Below, piece after piece: positions 11,105-22,179 of a stretch of DNA of 64,000 nucleotides. Position 1 is the stretch's first letter. Each line of letters starts with the position of its first letter. The position numbers were made by a program, and so were the translations under genes. The notes under the pieces are model-generated. The model ran no database searches, had not been told where the DNA came from, and saw only the letters and a list, made by a program, of their open reading frames with translations. The stretch comes from Acorus gramineus (lineage: Eukaryota > Streptophyta > Magnoliopsida > Acorales > Acoraceae). The stretch covers positions 17,108,895 to 17,172,894 of the forward strand of contig CM060853.1 of the NCBI GenBank assembly GCA_030737835.1. Reading direction: 5' to 3'.

Positions 11105-14100
11105 TAATTTGTAGATGACTTTGTAATTAAAACAAGGTCAAGCTAGGTATCCATAATCGATTTCTAGAGAGTGACTACACATATGTGGTCATCCATAATA
11201 ATAGAATATTACTCACAAAATAAGCAGTGTTAACATTGCAAATATATTGATGATACATTACTCTTAAATGTAATACTGGAAATTGTATGATTATTTTTTA
11301 AAGCTATTTTCCTACACAATAACAAGTAAAATATACACAGATACAATTTTAAAAGTCTTTTCTTTTTGAAATATGCATCAATCACTGAAATCTTTTATAT
11401 TGCATAACCGATCACTAAAATTCAATGCTAACTAAGCAAATATGATATATAGAATATGCTAGGATACATATTAGTCAATTAACCATATATATTATAAAAT
11501 GTTTCTTTGACATGTTTTGCATCAATTATATTAAAATTAATTAAAATTTGATATATACCTTAAAGTCCAAACAAACCACCTATTTCGCAACAGTGATGAT
11601 TACACAATACTCATCAACTTCCCCAACAAAATAATAAAAATATAAATATAATTATAAATAAAATAAAATAACATTGAGCAACCAGATTACAAATTGACCA
11701 ACTAATATACAATGGACATACGACATAAAACTATTATTCTAGAATACTGTTAATGAGTATGGTTGGCCCATTTTTGTTATATACAGTGTTACACATGTAT
11801 ATAAGTGTGTATATTATCATGATTATATATATCGTACATGATAACTATAGGGAACTATGATACCTTATCGATGAATGTAATATTCAAAATGATACGATGT
11901 ATATATATAAGTAATTGTACACTTGTGCATACTATTAATAGGACCAACTGCAGAGATCATTATATATGTTGTCAATCTTTATTAAATTCTACATAACTAA
12001 TGGATTTTCTTTTCAATTAAATTAAATATGGTAATACATGTTATAGTCCATCATATCTCATTTGCTTTAGCATAAATCAACATAAACTTTACATACATCA
12101 CAGGAGACAACAATGAATACATGCATGACTACATATGACAACCATTTCAATGTTAATTTTTTTTAATTTATTAAGTTGTGACTAATAGCAGGTAACATGA
12201 ATTGTATAGGAAAAATCAGTACCTATAGTTTTATAAGAAACAGTATCATATGTCACTGTCAAATATTGTTCCACCGGTAAAAGGAGGCTGATCTAGAAGC
12301 ATGCATGAACTAATTTGGAAAATGATGTAAATGAATACTTCCACCAAAAAAAAAAAAAAAAAAATGTGAATGAACAGTTTCAACCAAAAAAAAATGATGT
12401 GAATGAATAGTTTCACCCAAAAAAAAAACGATGTGAATGAATAGTGAAACCAAATTTTCAACAACCAATACTCCATATTATAATATGAGGACTTAATTTT
12501 TCCAAGTGTTTTTAACAGCGGAAAAATCCATGTCACCCCTTATAAACTAACTGAAATCTATATAATCATCTAACTTTACTTGAAATTCATATAATTCTTT
12601 GAAAACATCTAGTAAATCCAAATAACTCCTGAATAAAATTTTCGTTAATAGATGATAAATATTTTATTTGGTTAACTCTCACTGAAGATACAATATACTA
12701 ATAACCATTATAATGTGTTAAAAATATGAAAAATATTCTATAAATGACAATTTTTTCTATCCAAATATGGTTTTATAATATATATAGAGAGGGCAAAATC
12801 GTCATTTTCATATGATTTTTTGCATTTTTAACGCATTGTAGTGTTTTTTTAGTATATTGTGTCTTCAATCAAGGTTAAGCAAACAAAATATTCACAAAAT
12901 ATTCATCATCTATTAACGAAAATTTTACTCAGGCGATTATTTGGATTTACTAGGTGTTTTCAGAGGATTATATAGATTTCAGTCGGATTTCATGGAGATG
13001 TATAGATTTTTCCCTTTGAATAGTTTATCCACACTGCACTACATGCATGTTTATTGTAAGCTCCTTGTGTCCTATCTTCGTAGAAGATAGGACCCCTGGA
13101 TATCTAGTCGATCGATTGCCTAGGATTTCTCATTTAGAGAAAACCTCAAAATATAAAAATATGATTATATGTATTATCACAACTTTCAATTTTACATCCA
13201 AAGAAGACCCAAGTTTATTACATATATATATAAATATAGTAGAGTTTTTTATTACTCTTTGTGACAAATAATATGTTAACTACGTACATTTTGATTTTGA
13301 TTTGAAAACCTACTCTGTTGTAGGTTTAGAAATATTGTGATCAATATATGCCAAATGCTATTGAGATGGATTCGAGTGCTGTTTGGTTAGGACTGTGTCT
13401 GTGTGGCTTTGTCCGGACATATATATAAAAATAATAATAAAAAGTTGGCAGAATACAAAATTGCACGATGGTTAAGTCGTAGATGACAACTTATCTAAAA
13501 CAAGGTCAAGAAGCTAGGAATCCATAATCAATTTGTACACAACAACTGCATATATTTGGTCATCCATGATAATAAATATGTTACTCACAAAATAAAATAA
13601 AAAGTGTTGGGGTTGCAAATTTACATTATTAGTTTAGCTGATGGTAGTATGCATGTACATTTGATGTACTCTAATTAGGACACGTAGAATATGTGAATTT
13701 TTTAAAGCTATTTTCTTACACAAAAATAAACAAAATAAGGGAGATAGGATCCTATCAATGTTGGATCCATCTATTTTTATCAATATTGAATGAGAGTTAT
13801 AACACATGTCAACCTTTTATTGGAGACTAACAAAAACGAATAAGATTGATATGATTTAGTCTCGTGGCAAAATAAATACAACAAAACAATTTTAGAAACA
13901 ATGTTTTCTTTTGAAATGCATCACTGTTTTTTTTTTTTTTTTTTACAGAATTGATTATTAAAATCCAATCTATAATATAAGAAAATCTGGCAAATAAATG
14001 CCAATTGGGAATTCAATAAACCGCGTGACGTGGTGTGTCCCAGGTCCATAATCTCAGAAAATGTTGTAGAACACAAATAGGTCAATCATATTAAAATTGT

Positions 14101-14945
14101 TTCTTAGCTTGACATGTTTTGCATTAATTAAGATTAATTAAAATATCTTGCTCAAAGCCCAAACAAATTAAACAATGTATTATACAACAACGAATACTAT
14201 ACAATCAGCTTCCACAATACACAGAAATTGATCACCCAAAAAAAAGAAAAAAAAAACATTAGCAACCAGAATACAAATTGACCAACAGAAAACTATAAAC
14301 AGTTCGTGTTCTATAATAAATTGTTAACACAATTTATATAATTATACACTTGATTACAGTGTTACACATATAGATGTGTATGTCTCATGATTAAATAAAA
14401 TTGGTCATAGCCTCAAGTAATAATAATAATAATAGCAACAACATTGGTCATGGCATCCAATTTACTACTTTCAAATCCCAACAAAACCACCCATTCGCTA
14501 ATCAACGATAGTATACAATGATATGGAACTATGATTCCTTGTGAATTAATTAATATGCTATTTGAAAATGATACAATGTGTATAGATAAGTAATTGTACA
14601 CTTGTGCCTATGAATTGGACCAATTGCAGAGATTATATACATTTAATCTTTGAAATATGCGGCCATGGCATCACTCAATAGATATATACTTATTCTACAT
14701 ATTTATTGAATTTTTTCCCAAATTAAAATATGGTGAAACATAAGATCACCATATATCGCATTCTTTTAATCAACTTAAAGTCATCAAACTAAAGGAGACT
14801 AACATTAAATACCTGACTACATGACAACCATTTCAACCTTAATATATTGTGAATGTGCATCAAATCATTTTCTTATATTTGTAAAACAAGTTGTGACTAA
14901 TTAAGCGGGCAACATGAATTATATGGGAAAACTTCCTACGCTCTC
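11105..14945. repeat. Diverged segmental duplication (two ~1.2-1.5 kb copies)
   Basis: Blocks at 11105-12290 recur in the same order at 13470-14945. Matching anchors: AAAACAAGGTCAAG..CTAGG..ATCCATAATC; GGTCATCCAT(A/G)ATAATA; GAGCAACCAGATTACAAATTGACCAAC; AGTAATTGTACACTTGTGC; GGACCAA(C/T)TGCAGAGAT; and GACTACAT..GACAACCATTTCAA. Spacing between anchors differs through indels. No open frame is shared by the copies, so they appear non-coding. A foldback MITE (12519-13014) lies between them. Confidence 0.8.
12519..13014. mobile_element. Mutator-like foldback MITE
   Basis: Long inverted arms (about 12519-12740 and 12810-13014) share GGAAAAATC termini and the words CTGAAATCTATATAATC, CTAGTAAATCCAAATAA and TTTTCGTTAATAGATGAT in opposite orientation. 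Flanks TTTTAACAG (12510-12518) and TTTGAATAG (13015-13023) match at 7 of 9 bases, fitting the 9-bp duplication of Mutator-like elements. No transposase. Arms differ at a modest number of sites, so it is not very recent. Confidence 0.75.
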
Positions 14946-14949
14946 CCAA

Positions 14950-15830
14950 GAATTATTTGTCAAGCACCCATATCAACCACATCACACCACAATTCTTCAA
15001 CATAATTTTTTCTTATAGTAAAGTGAACGAGACAAATGTCTGTTACTTTAATTTCAGAACCCTTCTTGATCCAACCGATCTTGTAGGGAGCTGGATGCTT
15101 CTTCACTAATGTTGTAGACAATGTTCTTGCCGCAACCACTGTTGATGATGAAATCACAGACCTTTTTATCATCGTGATTGGAATATGTTGTGTCATTGCA
15201 TGAGATCCTTCTTTACTATTGGACTAACAATGCGACAACAAAGTCTCCATCTCCTTGATTAACTTCCACGGAATCATAAGAGTAGGCAACTTCGTTTCAG
15301 TCTTCTTTAGTCTCATGATCATCATCTTCTACTTAATTCAACGAGGTTTATCGAGTGATGACCTGGTTGGTTGCGTAGAGAAGTGCGATAACACTTCTCT
15401 GCAGGTGTTGGTCGTCCATAAGGATTGATTGGTCTTCAACTGTCCTGAACTATAGTCAGTCGCTTCCTGTACTTTAATTGATTCATTCCGACTTGAAACA
15501 AAAGGTGGTCGGTTGGTCATAGGTTGCTCCCTCTCCATCTCTCCAACTGTGATTCTACCTTCGTGGCAGCATTGATAAAGGTATAATTCATCTGCATCTA
15601 CGCACAATCCTAGATCAACAATCGCGATCCATGGATGAAAAGAGCAATATGTGGAACTTCAGTCTCCATATATAAGTCTTTGTGCGACGATAATCTGTAG
15701 AATTCTTCTGTGCGAATATGACTTGCTCACAGTCCAGTGAAAGGAATCTTGCTTTCAACGGACGCTCATCTTCAACCAACCAGTCTAGGAATTCTCTGTC
15801 TTTGACATTAAGATAACCATTAAAAATTGG
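14950..15830 (-). mobile_element. Fossil Ty3/gypsy gag-protease fragment
   Basis: Minus-strand peptides resemble the gag and protease region of gypsy elements: a gag-like segment containing FLDWLVE near 15790-15740, and a protease-proximal segment with CLVHFTI and LWCDVVDM near 15060-14965. Broken, with many breaks; no LTRs were recognised nearby. Old by the degree of decay. Confidence 0.55.
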
Positions 15831-15831
15831 A

Positions 15832-16232
15832 AGGTCAATCTGGATATGAAAATCCTATGAATTGTGCCTACAATTTTGCGGCCCTGAAAAACTTTATGTC
15901 ACGACAACTGCTAGGGCTATTTCACGAAAAATGAGGTTATCTTTAGGAGTGCCACTTGCTATGTGGAAAATATACGGGAGTCTCTAGTGTGTTTCATTAA
16001 AAATTGGGGAACTGGTTAATTGTGCGGGGGCAGCAAGTGTGTTCTTGGAGAGAGGGTTAATAGTACTTCATGGGTAGTTACTATAGTTTTTGTTTGTAGG
16101 ACTACGTCTATTCTGTTTCTTTGTCTTTCGTTTTTGCTCTTGTTCTTGTTGACACTTACTTCTCTTTCTCTTTATAATATTGAGGTAGATTGTCTATCGT
16201 TTCTTTCAAAAAAAAAAAAAAAAAAAAAAAAC
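15832..16232 (+). mobile_element. Possible 5'-truncated LINE 3' end with poly(A)
   Basis: The segment ends in a T-rich 3' stretch (CTTTATAATATTGAGG...TTTCTTTC) followed by ~24 A residues at 16208-16231, which resembles plant L1 3' ends. TAAAAGTTGGA follows the tail (16233-16243) and TAAAAATTGGA precedes the segment (15821-15831), a 10/11 match that may be the target duplication; a similar word at 15998 makes the left end uncertain. The frame at 16020-16235 has no recognisable reverse-transcriptase motif. Confidence 0.4.
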
Positions 16233-16243
16233 TAAAAGTTGGA

Positions 16244-17001
16244 TATATATATATATATATCTTTCTAAAAAGGCTCCAAATCAAGCACCAAAAGTCACCA
16301 ACGCATCATTTTGCATATTGTTTAAGATCATTGAGATTAACGAAAACGAGAGAAGATATGGAATTTTTTTTATTTTTTTTGCATGGATAACATGAACAAT
16401 AAAAGACTAACGACATGTAACACAGTAATTATTTCAGTCGACCCAAACAACCAATTAAGTGCATTCAAAACAAAAGGCAATGCCAGTTTACACAAATGTA
16501 ACAATGTAAGTAATCATAGATATAAGAGTGATGTTACACACAAATTTTTTTTTCAGTCCTAATTCCAGTACCACAAGCGTCGATAGAAAATTATCAGAGC
16601 ATAAACTCTCACTAACAAAGTATATATGATTCATTTTTATATCCATATAATTCATTGGAATATATATTTCATTTTTTTATAAAAACATGTATCTCATTAG
16701 ATGAGTTACACTATTTTTAAAAAACCTAAAATACATGAAGACTAAAATTGGGGTAACATTATTCATAGTTCCATACCATACTTAAAACAATGTCCGCAGT
16801 TTACAAAAAGTTCCTGATTCCTTCATCAAACACAAAATCAATGGAACAAGAGAAATAAAAAAATTCCAAACCACCCATAACACATATTCATAGTCAGATC
16901 CCAAATCCAAATCCATTACAATGAAAGCATTCACATTTTTTTTTAATGAAACGATAGGCAGACAGACAGTGCCCAAAGCATATAAAAAGAAAAAAAAAAA
17001 A
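16244..17001. other. Intergenic DNA and 3' flank of the membrane-protein gene
   Basis: A short (AT)n tract lies at 16243-16262. The open frame 16782-16976 on the minus strand lies in the likely 3' untranslated region of the gene that ends at 17002 and has no recognisable motif. Confidence 0.45.
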
Positions 17002-17570
17002 TCACATTACAGAAGCTGAGAGAGACCAATATTCTTCAGTTAAGAGCGTCCCCTCGCGTCGTAAGATGAAGTTCCCAACAAAAGACCCCACAACGACGAA
17101 CACGGAAAGCGACCACGCTATCATGGACACAACGAACGATGTATTCACGGCCGAGACCCACCATGCGCAGGCGAGGCTGATGCATATGGATGAAAGCGCC
17201 CAAAGACCCAGTTCATACCTTAACTGAGTCTTGGGATCATTGTTGTTGCCCACCTTGTTGAGCTCGACGAAGCAAATCAAGGCGAAAAGCAAGGACAGAA
17301 ACACTGCAACACGATAGCCTACATATTTATCGTCCCATGCGAAATAGAGTACAAATCCAGAGCAAAATATAACCCAAATCGCTGAACAGATTGGATAGTA
17401 CATTGATTTGTCTCCTTCACGTGCTTTCTCTGTGAAAAAATTTTCAAGAAACTGAAAAAAAAATTTTTTATTGGAAACCCTAATTGACTTCTTGGAAAGA
17501 TGCATTGGGATTTTTGAGGAATACCAGCGCCGCCTTCTTCCATTGCCTTTTCCATGGATTCCCGATTCAA
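17002..17570 (-). CDS. Small four-helix membrane protein, function unknown
   Basis: Proposed model: exon 1 17570-17525, intron 17524-17430 (GT-AG), exon 2 17429-17002, giving 157 residues (MNRESMEKAMEEGGAEKAREGDKS then MYYPICS...). Splicing joins the acidic start to the membrane part in frame; the alternative is an unspliced start at 17505 (MHLSKKS...), which reads through the same frame. Four hydrophobic segments are visible at about residues 26-44, 49-66, 85-108 and 112-134, connected by a polar NKVGNNNDPKTQLRYE loop after the second. No signal peptide and no known domain. A TATA box (TATATATAAA on the minus strand, ~17663-17673) stands ~95 bases upstream of the first ATG and supports that start. 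I do not recognise the family. Confidence 0.65.
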
Positions 17571-17662
17571 CTTTTAAGGGCTTCGTCGGCGTCTCGGCTA
17601 TCCGTGATGAACTAGGGTTTCGAAGACGGAATGGTAGGAATTGGGGGAGAGAGAGTCGAGAC

Positions 17663-17673
17663 TTTATATATAG
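17663..17673 (-). promoter_or_regulatory. TATA box of the small membrane-protein gene
   Basis: The minus strand reads TATATATAAAG about 95 bases upstream of the ATG at 17570, a standard plant TATA-box distance. Confidence 0.5.
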
Positions 17674-17699
17674 TGGAGTTGATACGGGTCACGTATGGG

Positions 17700-18357
17700 A
17701 ACGGGTCAATCCAAGTGTGTTTTGAATTTTTTAAAAATAATATGTATTTTTTTTAATGAGATAAATGATTTTATACAAAATGAAACATGTGTTTCAATGA
17801 ATTATATGAATGTATTTATAAAAAAAATATGAATAATTTTTATCGAAACGTATACCTCTGTTGATTTTTTTATCAACGCATATGAGACTGAAATTTAGAC
17901 TGAAGAAAAAAAACTATGTGTTTAGCACTCGTGGTCTTAATGTGCCTCTATTTGCACCTCTCAAAATAAGATGGTTTTATTTGTGTCTCTCAAATATTTT
18001 GAATGGCTTGTGGCAAAACTGTATTTAAAATTTGCTCCCAACATCTTTTTTAAAAAAAACTTTTTTTTTACTTTTTGTGTGCTATCTCTTTACATGTGTT
18101 AATCCATCTCTTCAACCATTATCGAGACATGTGTTAATCCATCTCAATTTCTAGGATTTTAGTTTATGCATCTTGAATTCTGAGTCCTGTAAATAACCCC
18201 CTTTATCTTTATTTTTTGTTTTTCCTTGTAAGGTTTGTGCTCCGCGGAGGGAGAAGAAGAACGCGGTCCTCTAGCCGGCCGGCTCTTTGTGATATGTTGT
18301 AACTTTGTTTTTTAAATACACTCTAGTTCTGGGAACTTGCTTGGGCGTGTATAATCC
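17700..18357. other. Intergenic DNA
   Basis: No gene is apparent. The stretch near 18240-18300 is locally GC-rich (CTCCGCGGAGGG, CTAGCCGGCCGGCTC) without an open frame of note. Confidence 0.5.
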
Positions 18358-18876
18358 AATGTTTTAAAAATTCTATCTGAACTCCGGTTAATCCCCCCAC
18401 CTACTTCTAGAGGTTCAAACCTATAACGCTTAGCGTTTAATCATTTTTTTTTATTAATCTTTAGTTGACCAATAAGCTATTAAGATCGAACCTCTTCTTG
18501 GTAGGATGGGAGAGGTACCCCTTCTTTAGTGAAAGGACTTGGATTTGAGTTTTGTCGTCTGCTGATAGAGAAGATTTGACTAAGAAAAAAAAAAATTACC
18601 CACAAAAAAAAAAGCTATTAAGTTACTTTATATATTATATACAGATTAATAAAAAAAAATTATACCATTTCGATTATTCTTATATTATTAATTTTATTTT
18701 GATGTTACTTTGTTATTATTTTTTTATCTAAAATTAGTATATATATAAAACTTATATGTATATCTATCATATTTATTATTTTAAAAACTGATTGATTAAT
18801 CCCCGCCTAACCGATTAATTCCTAGTCCATGCTCAACCGTCCGACCAGTGCCTAGCTCTTTTTACAACAACGGTGT
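18358..18876. mobile_element. Possible hAT-like relic
   Basis: The ends CAATGTTTTAAAAATT and, reversed, CGTTGTTGTAAAAAG are similar, and the inside holds paired GATTAATCCCC(G/C)CC words and a GCCTAG-type segment often seen in plant DNA-transposon relics. No clear 8-bp flank repeat was found, so the assignment is weak. Confidence 0.3.
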
Positions 18877-19367
18877 AACTGTGTAATCCGATGTAAAAGG
18901 AATATATTAATCATGTTTCTACCTATTTACAATGAGGGACTATTAAATATGTATAATCCGATGTAAAAAGAAGTAAAATGGGCTCAGTGTAACGGTCTCA
19001 ATCTACATACGAACGTTGATATACTCCGTCATGTTTTGCAGCTTCATAAATTATGATAGTGTAATATATATATACTCCGTTATTATAATGTATAATGTTC
19101 TATCATAATGTATGATACGTAAAAAAATTTATCATTTTTTCAACTTAAAAAACAATATATTAATATATCTCCGTATATACTTTATTTCATATAACATGCA
19201 ATTCAATGGGAGAAAAAAATCAATGTAGAGTGTAATCAGGGCTGCACATCAGGCTGAACATATCATTTTCCATTTAGAGCCCACGTGGCCTACTTGGTCC
19301 GAAACTAGTTTAATTTGGGCCTCCGTCGCTGCCAGGCCCGCAATGTTAGTAAAGAAACCACAATTTC

Positions 19368-19670
19368 TTTGTATAGGAAAATGTTCATGCGTTCAAAATT
19401 TCTTATGATATTTTTTAAAATATATATATTTATTTAATAAAATGCATTATTTATAAAATATAGTATATTTTAAATATTAGAAACCACAATGAATCAAGCA
19501 CGTGTTGTTTTCTACACTACTAAACATTTTAAGAACTGTATAATTTTTAGAGGGCACTTTGTATAGGAAAATGTTCATTAATGCGTTCAAAATTTCTTTT
19601 GATATTTTTTTAAAATATATATATGTATTTAATAAAGTACATCATTTATAAAATATAGTATATTTTAAAA
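19368..19670. repeat. Direct repeat of ~110 bp, two copies
   Basis: 19368-19475 and 19558-19670 both run TTTGTATAGGAAAATGTTCAT..GCGTTCAAAATTTCTT..GATATTTTTT and end TATAAAATATAGTATATTTTAAA. They differ at roughly ten sites plus a short indel. Confidence 0.8.
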
Positions 19671-20081
19671 TTCTTCTATACGAGGGTATAACTTTTATGG
19701 GTCCGGATCCTGCATTATAGTTTTCTTGCAATGATCGTACTTGGCTCTCTTTTTTAACATACCATGTGTAATCAATCAAAATGAATTGCTCAAATCTAAT
19801 ATTTGGTTTGTGGACACCACTGTTATTAATATCACCAATGGTCCAACCGTGTTTTTTTCTTTCTTTCACACTGTGGATCTCAACATTCTTCTTATTTTTC
19901 ACTTTGTTGGCTGTTTTGTTTTATTTTTACTTGGTTCCTTCCCACATGAGAGGAATGAAAGCACGGAAAAAGATATACTCAGTCTATTTTATAAGTCATT
20001 TTTTTGTAGACAAACTCGTTTTTTTTTTAATCATATATTGACCTATTAAAATATATATTGTTATATAAAGTATACACTGAT

Positions 20082-20255
20082 GAGATACATTAGTGTATAT
20101 TTTATATAAAAATAAAAAAAAATTACCGTCATACATTGCGATAGTTAAGTCATCTGGTCTAACCCCTTATGAGGCATAGCCGTTAAACTATCGCAACGTA
20201 TGGCGATATATTTTTTTTATTTTCTTTTAAAAATATATATACACTAATATATCTT
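20082..20255. mobile_element. Foldback MITE
   Basis: Arms of about 65-70 bases: the left starts GAGATACATTAGTGTATA and runs to CATTGCGATAGTTAA; the right reads TTAAACTATCGCAACGTATGG and ends TACACTAATATATCTT, its inverted copy. A ~35-base loop separates them. It lies about 500 bases past the 3' end of the sphingoid hydroxylase gene. No coding capacity. Confidence 0.7.
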
Positions 20256-20752
20256 AAAGACTAAATCCATTGATCATACATATTTTAAAATGACTTGTGA
20301 TTATTTTTTAATTTTATAGTGATTAAAATCAATTTAGCTAAATTTATAGTGTCAATATTTCCCACGTAGAAAATGACTGAGTATATCAAAAGTTGTATAC
20401 ATAGATAGAAAGTAGGAAGCATGGAGAGGTATTATGTTCAGTCATATTTAATGGTTCAATTGAACATTTATTAGTGACAACAATGTATAACAAAAAAAGA
20501 ACAGGCATACCGAACTACCTCTTGGTACCGTTTCGTGAGTTGATGAGAAGTTATTATATGTCCCTTGTTGGTAACTGTTTTAATGTTTTAATGTCTCCAA
20601 CTACTCCGCCAGATCACATTAGTACTGTGGGTGGTTAGTTTACATCAATTGAAATAACACTCAGCTCCATCCATGCTTACTCTCTCTAATCATGCATTCC
20701 CAATCATATTATTAGAATGAATATGAATATACAACTGTAACGACAACAATAG

Positions 20753-21630
20753 CTAGCCCTTCACTGGCCTGACCACCAAACCACCCTCCGGCCTCTTCTC
20801 AATTGAGTAAGGCAAGTGACTCCCAAGAATTATGTCCCAAAACACAAAGAAAGGCTGAGAGAAGTTGTGTTTACCCCCAAAACGCTGGTGGTGCACGTCG
20901 TGGTACGCCGCATTGTTCGCGAAGAACATGTGGAAGGGGTTCCCAGGGAGCCACAGCCCGCAGTGGTCGTTGATCCCCTTCATTGTGGAGAACGAAAAGA
21001 ACACGATCGAGGCTCTGGGCGACATCCCCGATACCAAGAACGATAGGGCTCCGCCGATGGTGTCCAGGAGAAGCCCCTCCAGTGGGTGGTTATACTGGCT
21101 CCCATACGCATAAGGCACGACTAGGCGGTGGTGCCACGAGTGGATGTGCTTGTACAAAAACCTGTTGAGGTGCATGTACCTGTGGAGGAAGTATTGCCAC
21201 GCATCAAACACAAACATCGCTACGAAGAATTGCCTCGCCAGGGCGAACCAAGGCCAAGGCCAAGGCCATGATTCGGCTGTAGAATTGATCGCAACTTCGC
21301 CCTCCGTGACCTACACTTGATATGTAACCAAACTTATTGTTATTGTGGGTGTGATTGATTGATTGATTGTAAATTGTGATCTTAATATACCTTGAACATG
21401 AGGAATGCAACTATAGCTTGGAGTGTTTGTTGGAGGAGGACGCCTTTGATGACATCTCTCTTGGAGACCAAGTTCTTGAGGTCTTCTTCTTTCTTCGAAT
21501 GGAGGCGATATTCTTCGAATATCAAACCGAGGGCCATGTATACGCCGGAGTAAAGCCAATAGACCAGAATCGGCACGAACGTCGCTAGGAACTCATCGGA
21601 CGTGAAGTAGGTCATGTTTGGGGTAGTCAT
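20753..21630 (-). CDS. Sphingoid-base C4-hydroxylase (SBH)
   Basis: A di-iron ER membrane enzyme of the fatty-acid hydroxylase superfamily that adds the C4 hydroxyl to dihydrosphingosine, making phytosphingosine for plant ceramides. Exon 1 21630-21391 (80 codons, MTTPNMTYF...AFLMFK), then exon 2 from 21316 to 20753. Three histidine boxes are present: HRYMH, HSWHH and HDVHH, with the conserved NHPLEGLLLDTIGGALSFL and DHCGLWLPGNPFH blocks; the order matches Arabidopsis SBH1/SBH2. Length 267 residues, against about 260 usual. The nearest acceptor (TAG, exon starting 21311) gives the wrong frame; an AG five bases upstream keeps the frame open (K-CRSRRGEVAIN). Start chosen at 21630; a second ATG at 21615 also fits the family length. 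Confidence 0.9.
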
Positions 21631-21696
21631 AGAACAATGTGTGGTGTAGCAGGAGTGTTGGTTGTGTGGGATATGAAGGAGAGATATGGGGACTTG

Positions 21697-21704
21697 TTTA
21701 AATA
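21697..21704 (-). promoter_or_regulatory. TATA box of the SBH gene
   Basis: TATTTAAA on the minus strand, about 70 bases upstream of the ATG at 21630. Confidence 0.45.
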
Positions 21705-21900
21705 GAAAAAATAGAGGAGCCATAAAAGGAAGGAAGCTATGACTTTTGTTCCTTTGCTCCCATCTAACATCCGTACATGATGACCAGCACCAAATAATGT
21801 TCAAGTGGACAAAATTATTTGAAAGTTGCATTTGCATGCATATATATATATATATATGTTTAAAAAAATATAGGAGCTTTATATGCATGTGGTCCAACAA

Positions 21901-22179
21901 AAGGGGAAAATGAAATGTTGGTGTCTTTGATCAGTCAGTATGGCAAAACAGTCGTTACAGTGTGTCTGAATCTTAGCAGGTCTATATTAACATGCTTTAC
22001 ATGTATTCAATCTCCTGTTGTGTATTTTTTGTGTAACACTGACAGGTTGCATGAAGAATTGAATTAAATTGAGAAGTAAAGTCGGATACAATCATTTGTT
22101 GTCACAGTATACGAATGACTGTCGATCCCTCACACTTTTTCTTTTTAATCTAAAATTGCGGCTCACAAAGGGAAAAGAA
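21901..22179. other. SBH upstream region
   Basis: About 280 bases without a gene, between the SBH promoter and a hAT-like element; nothing specific recognised. Confidence 0.5.
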
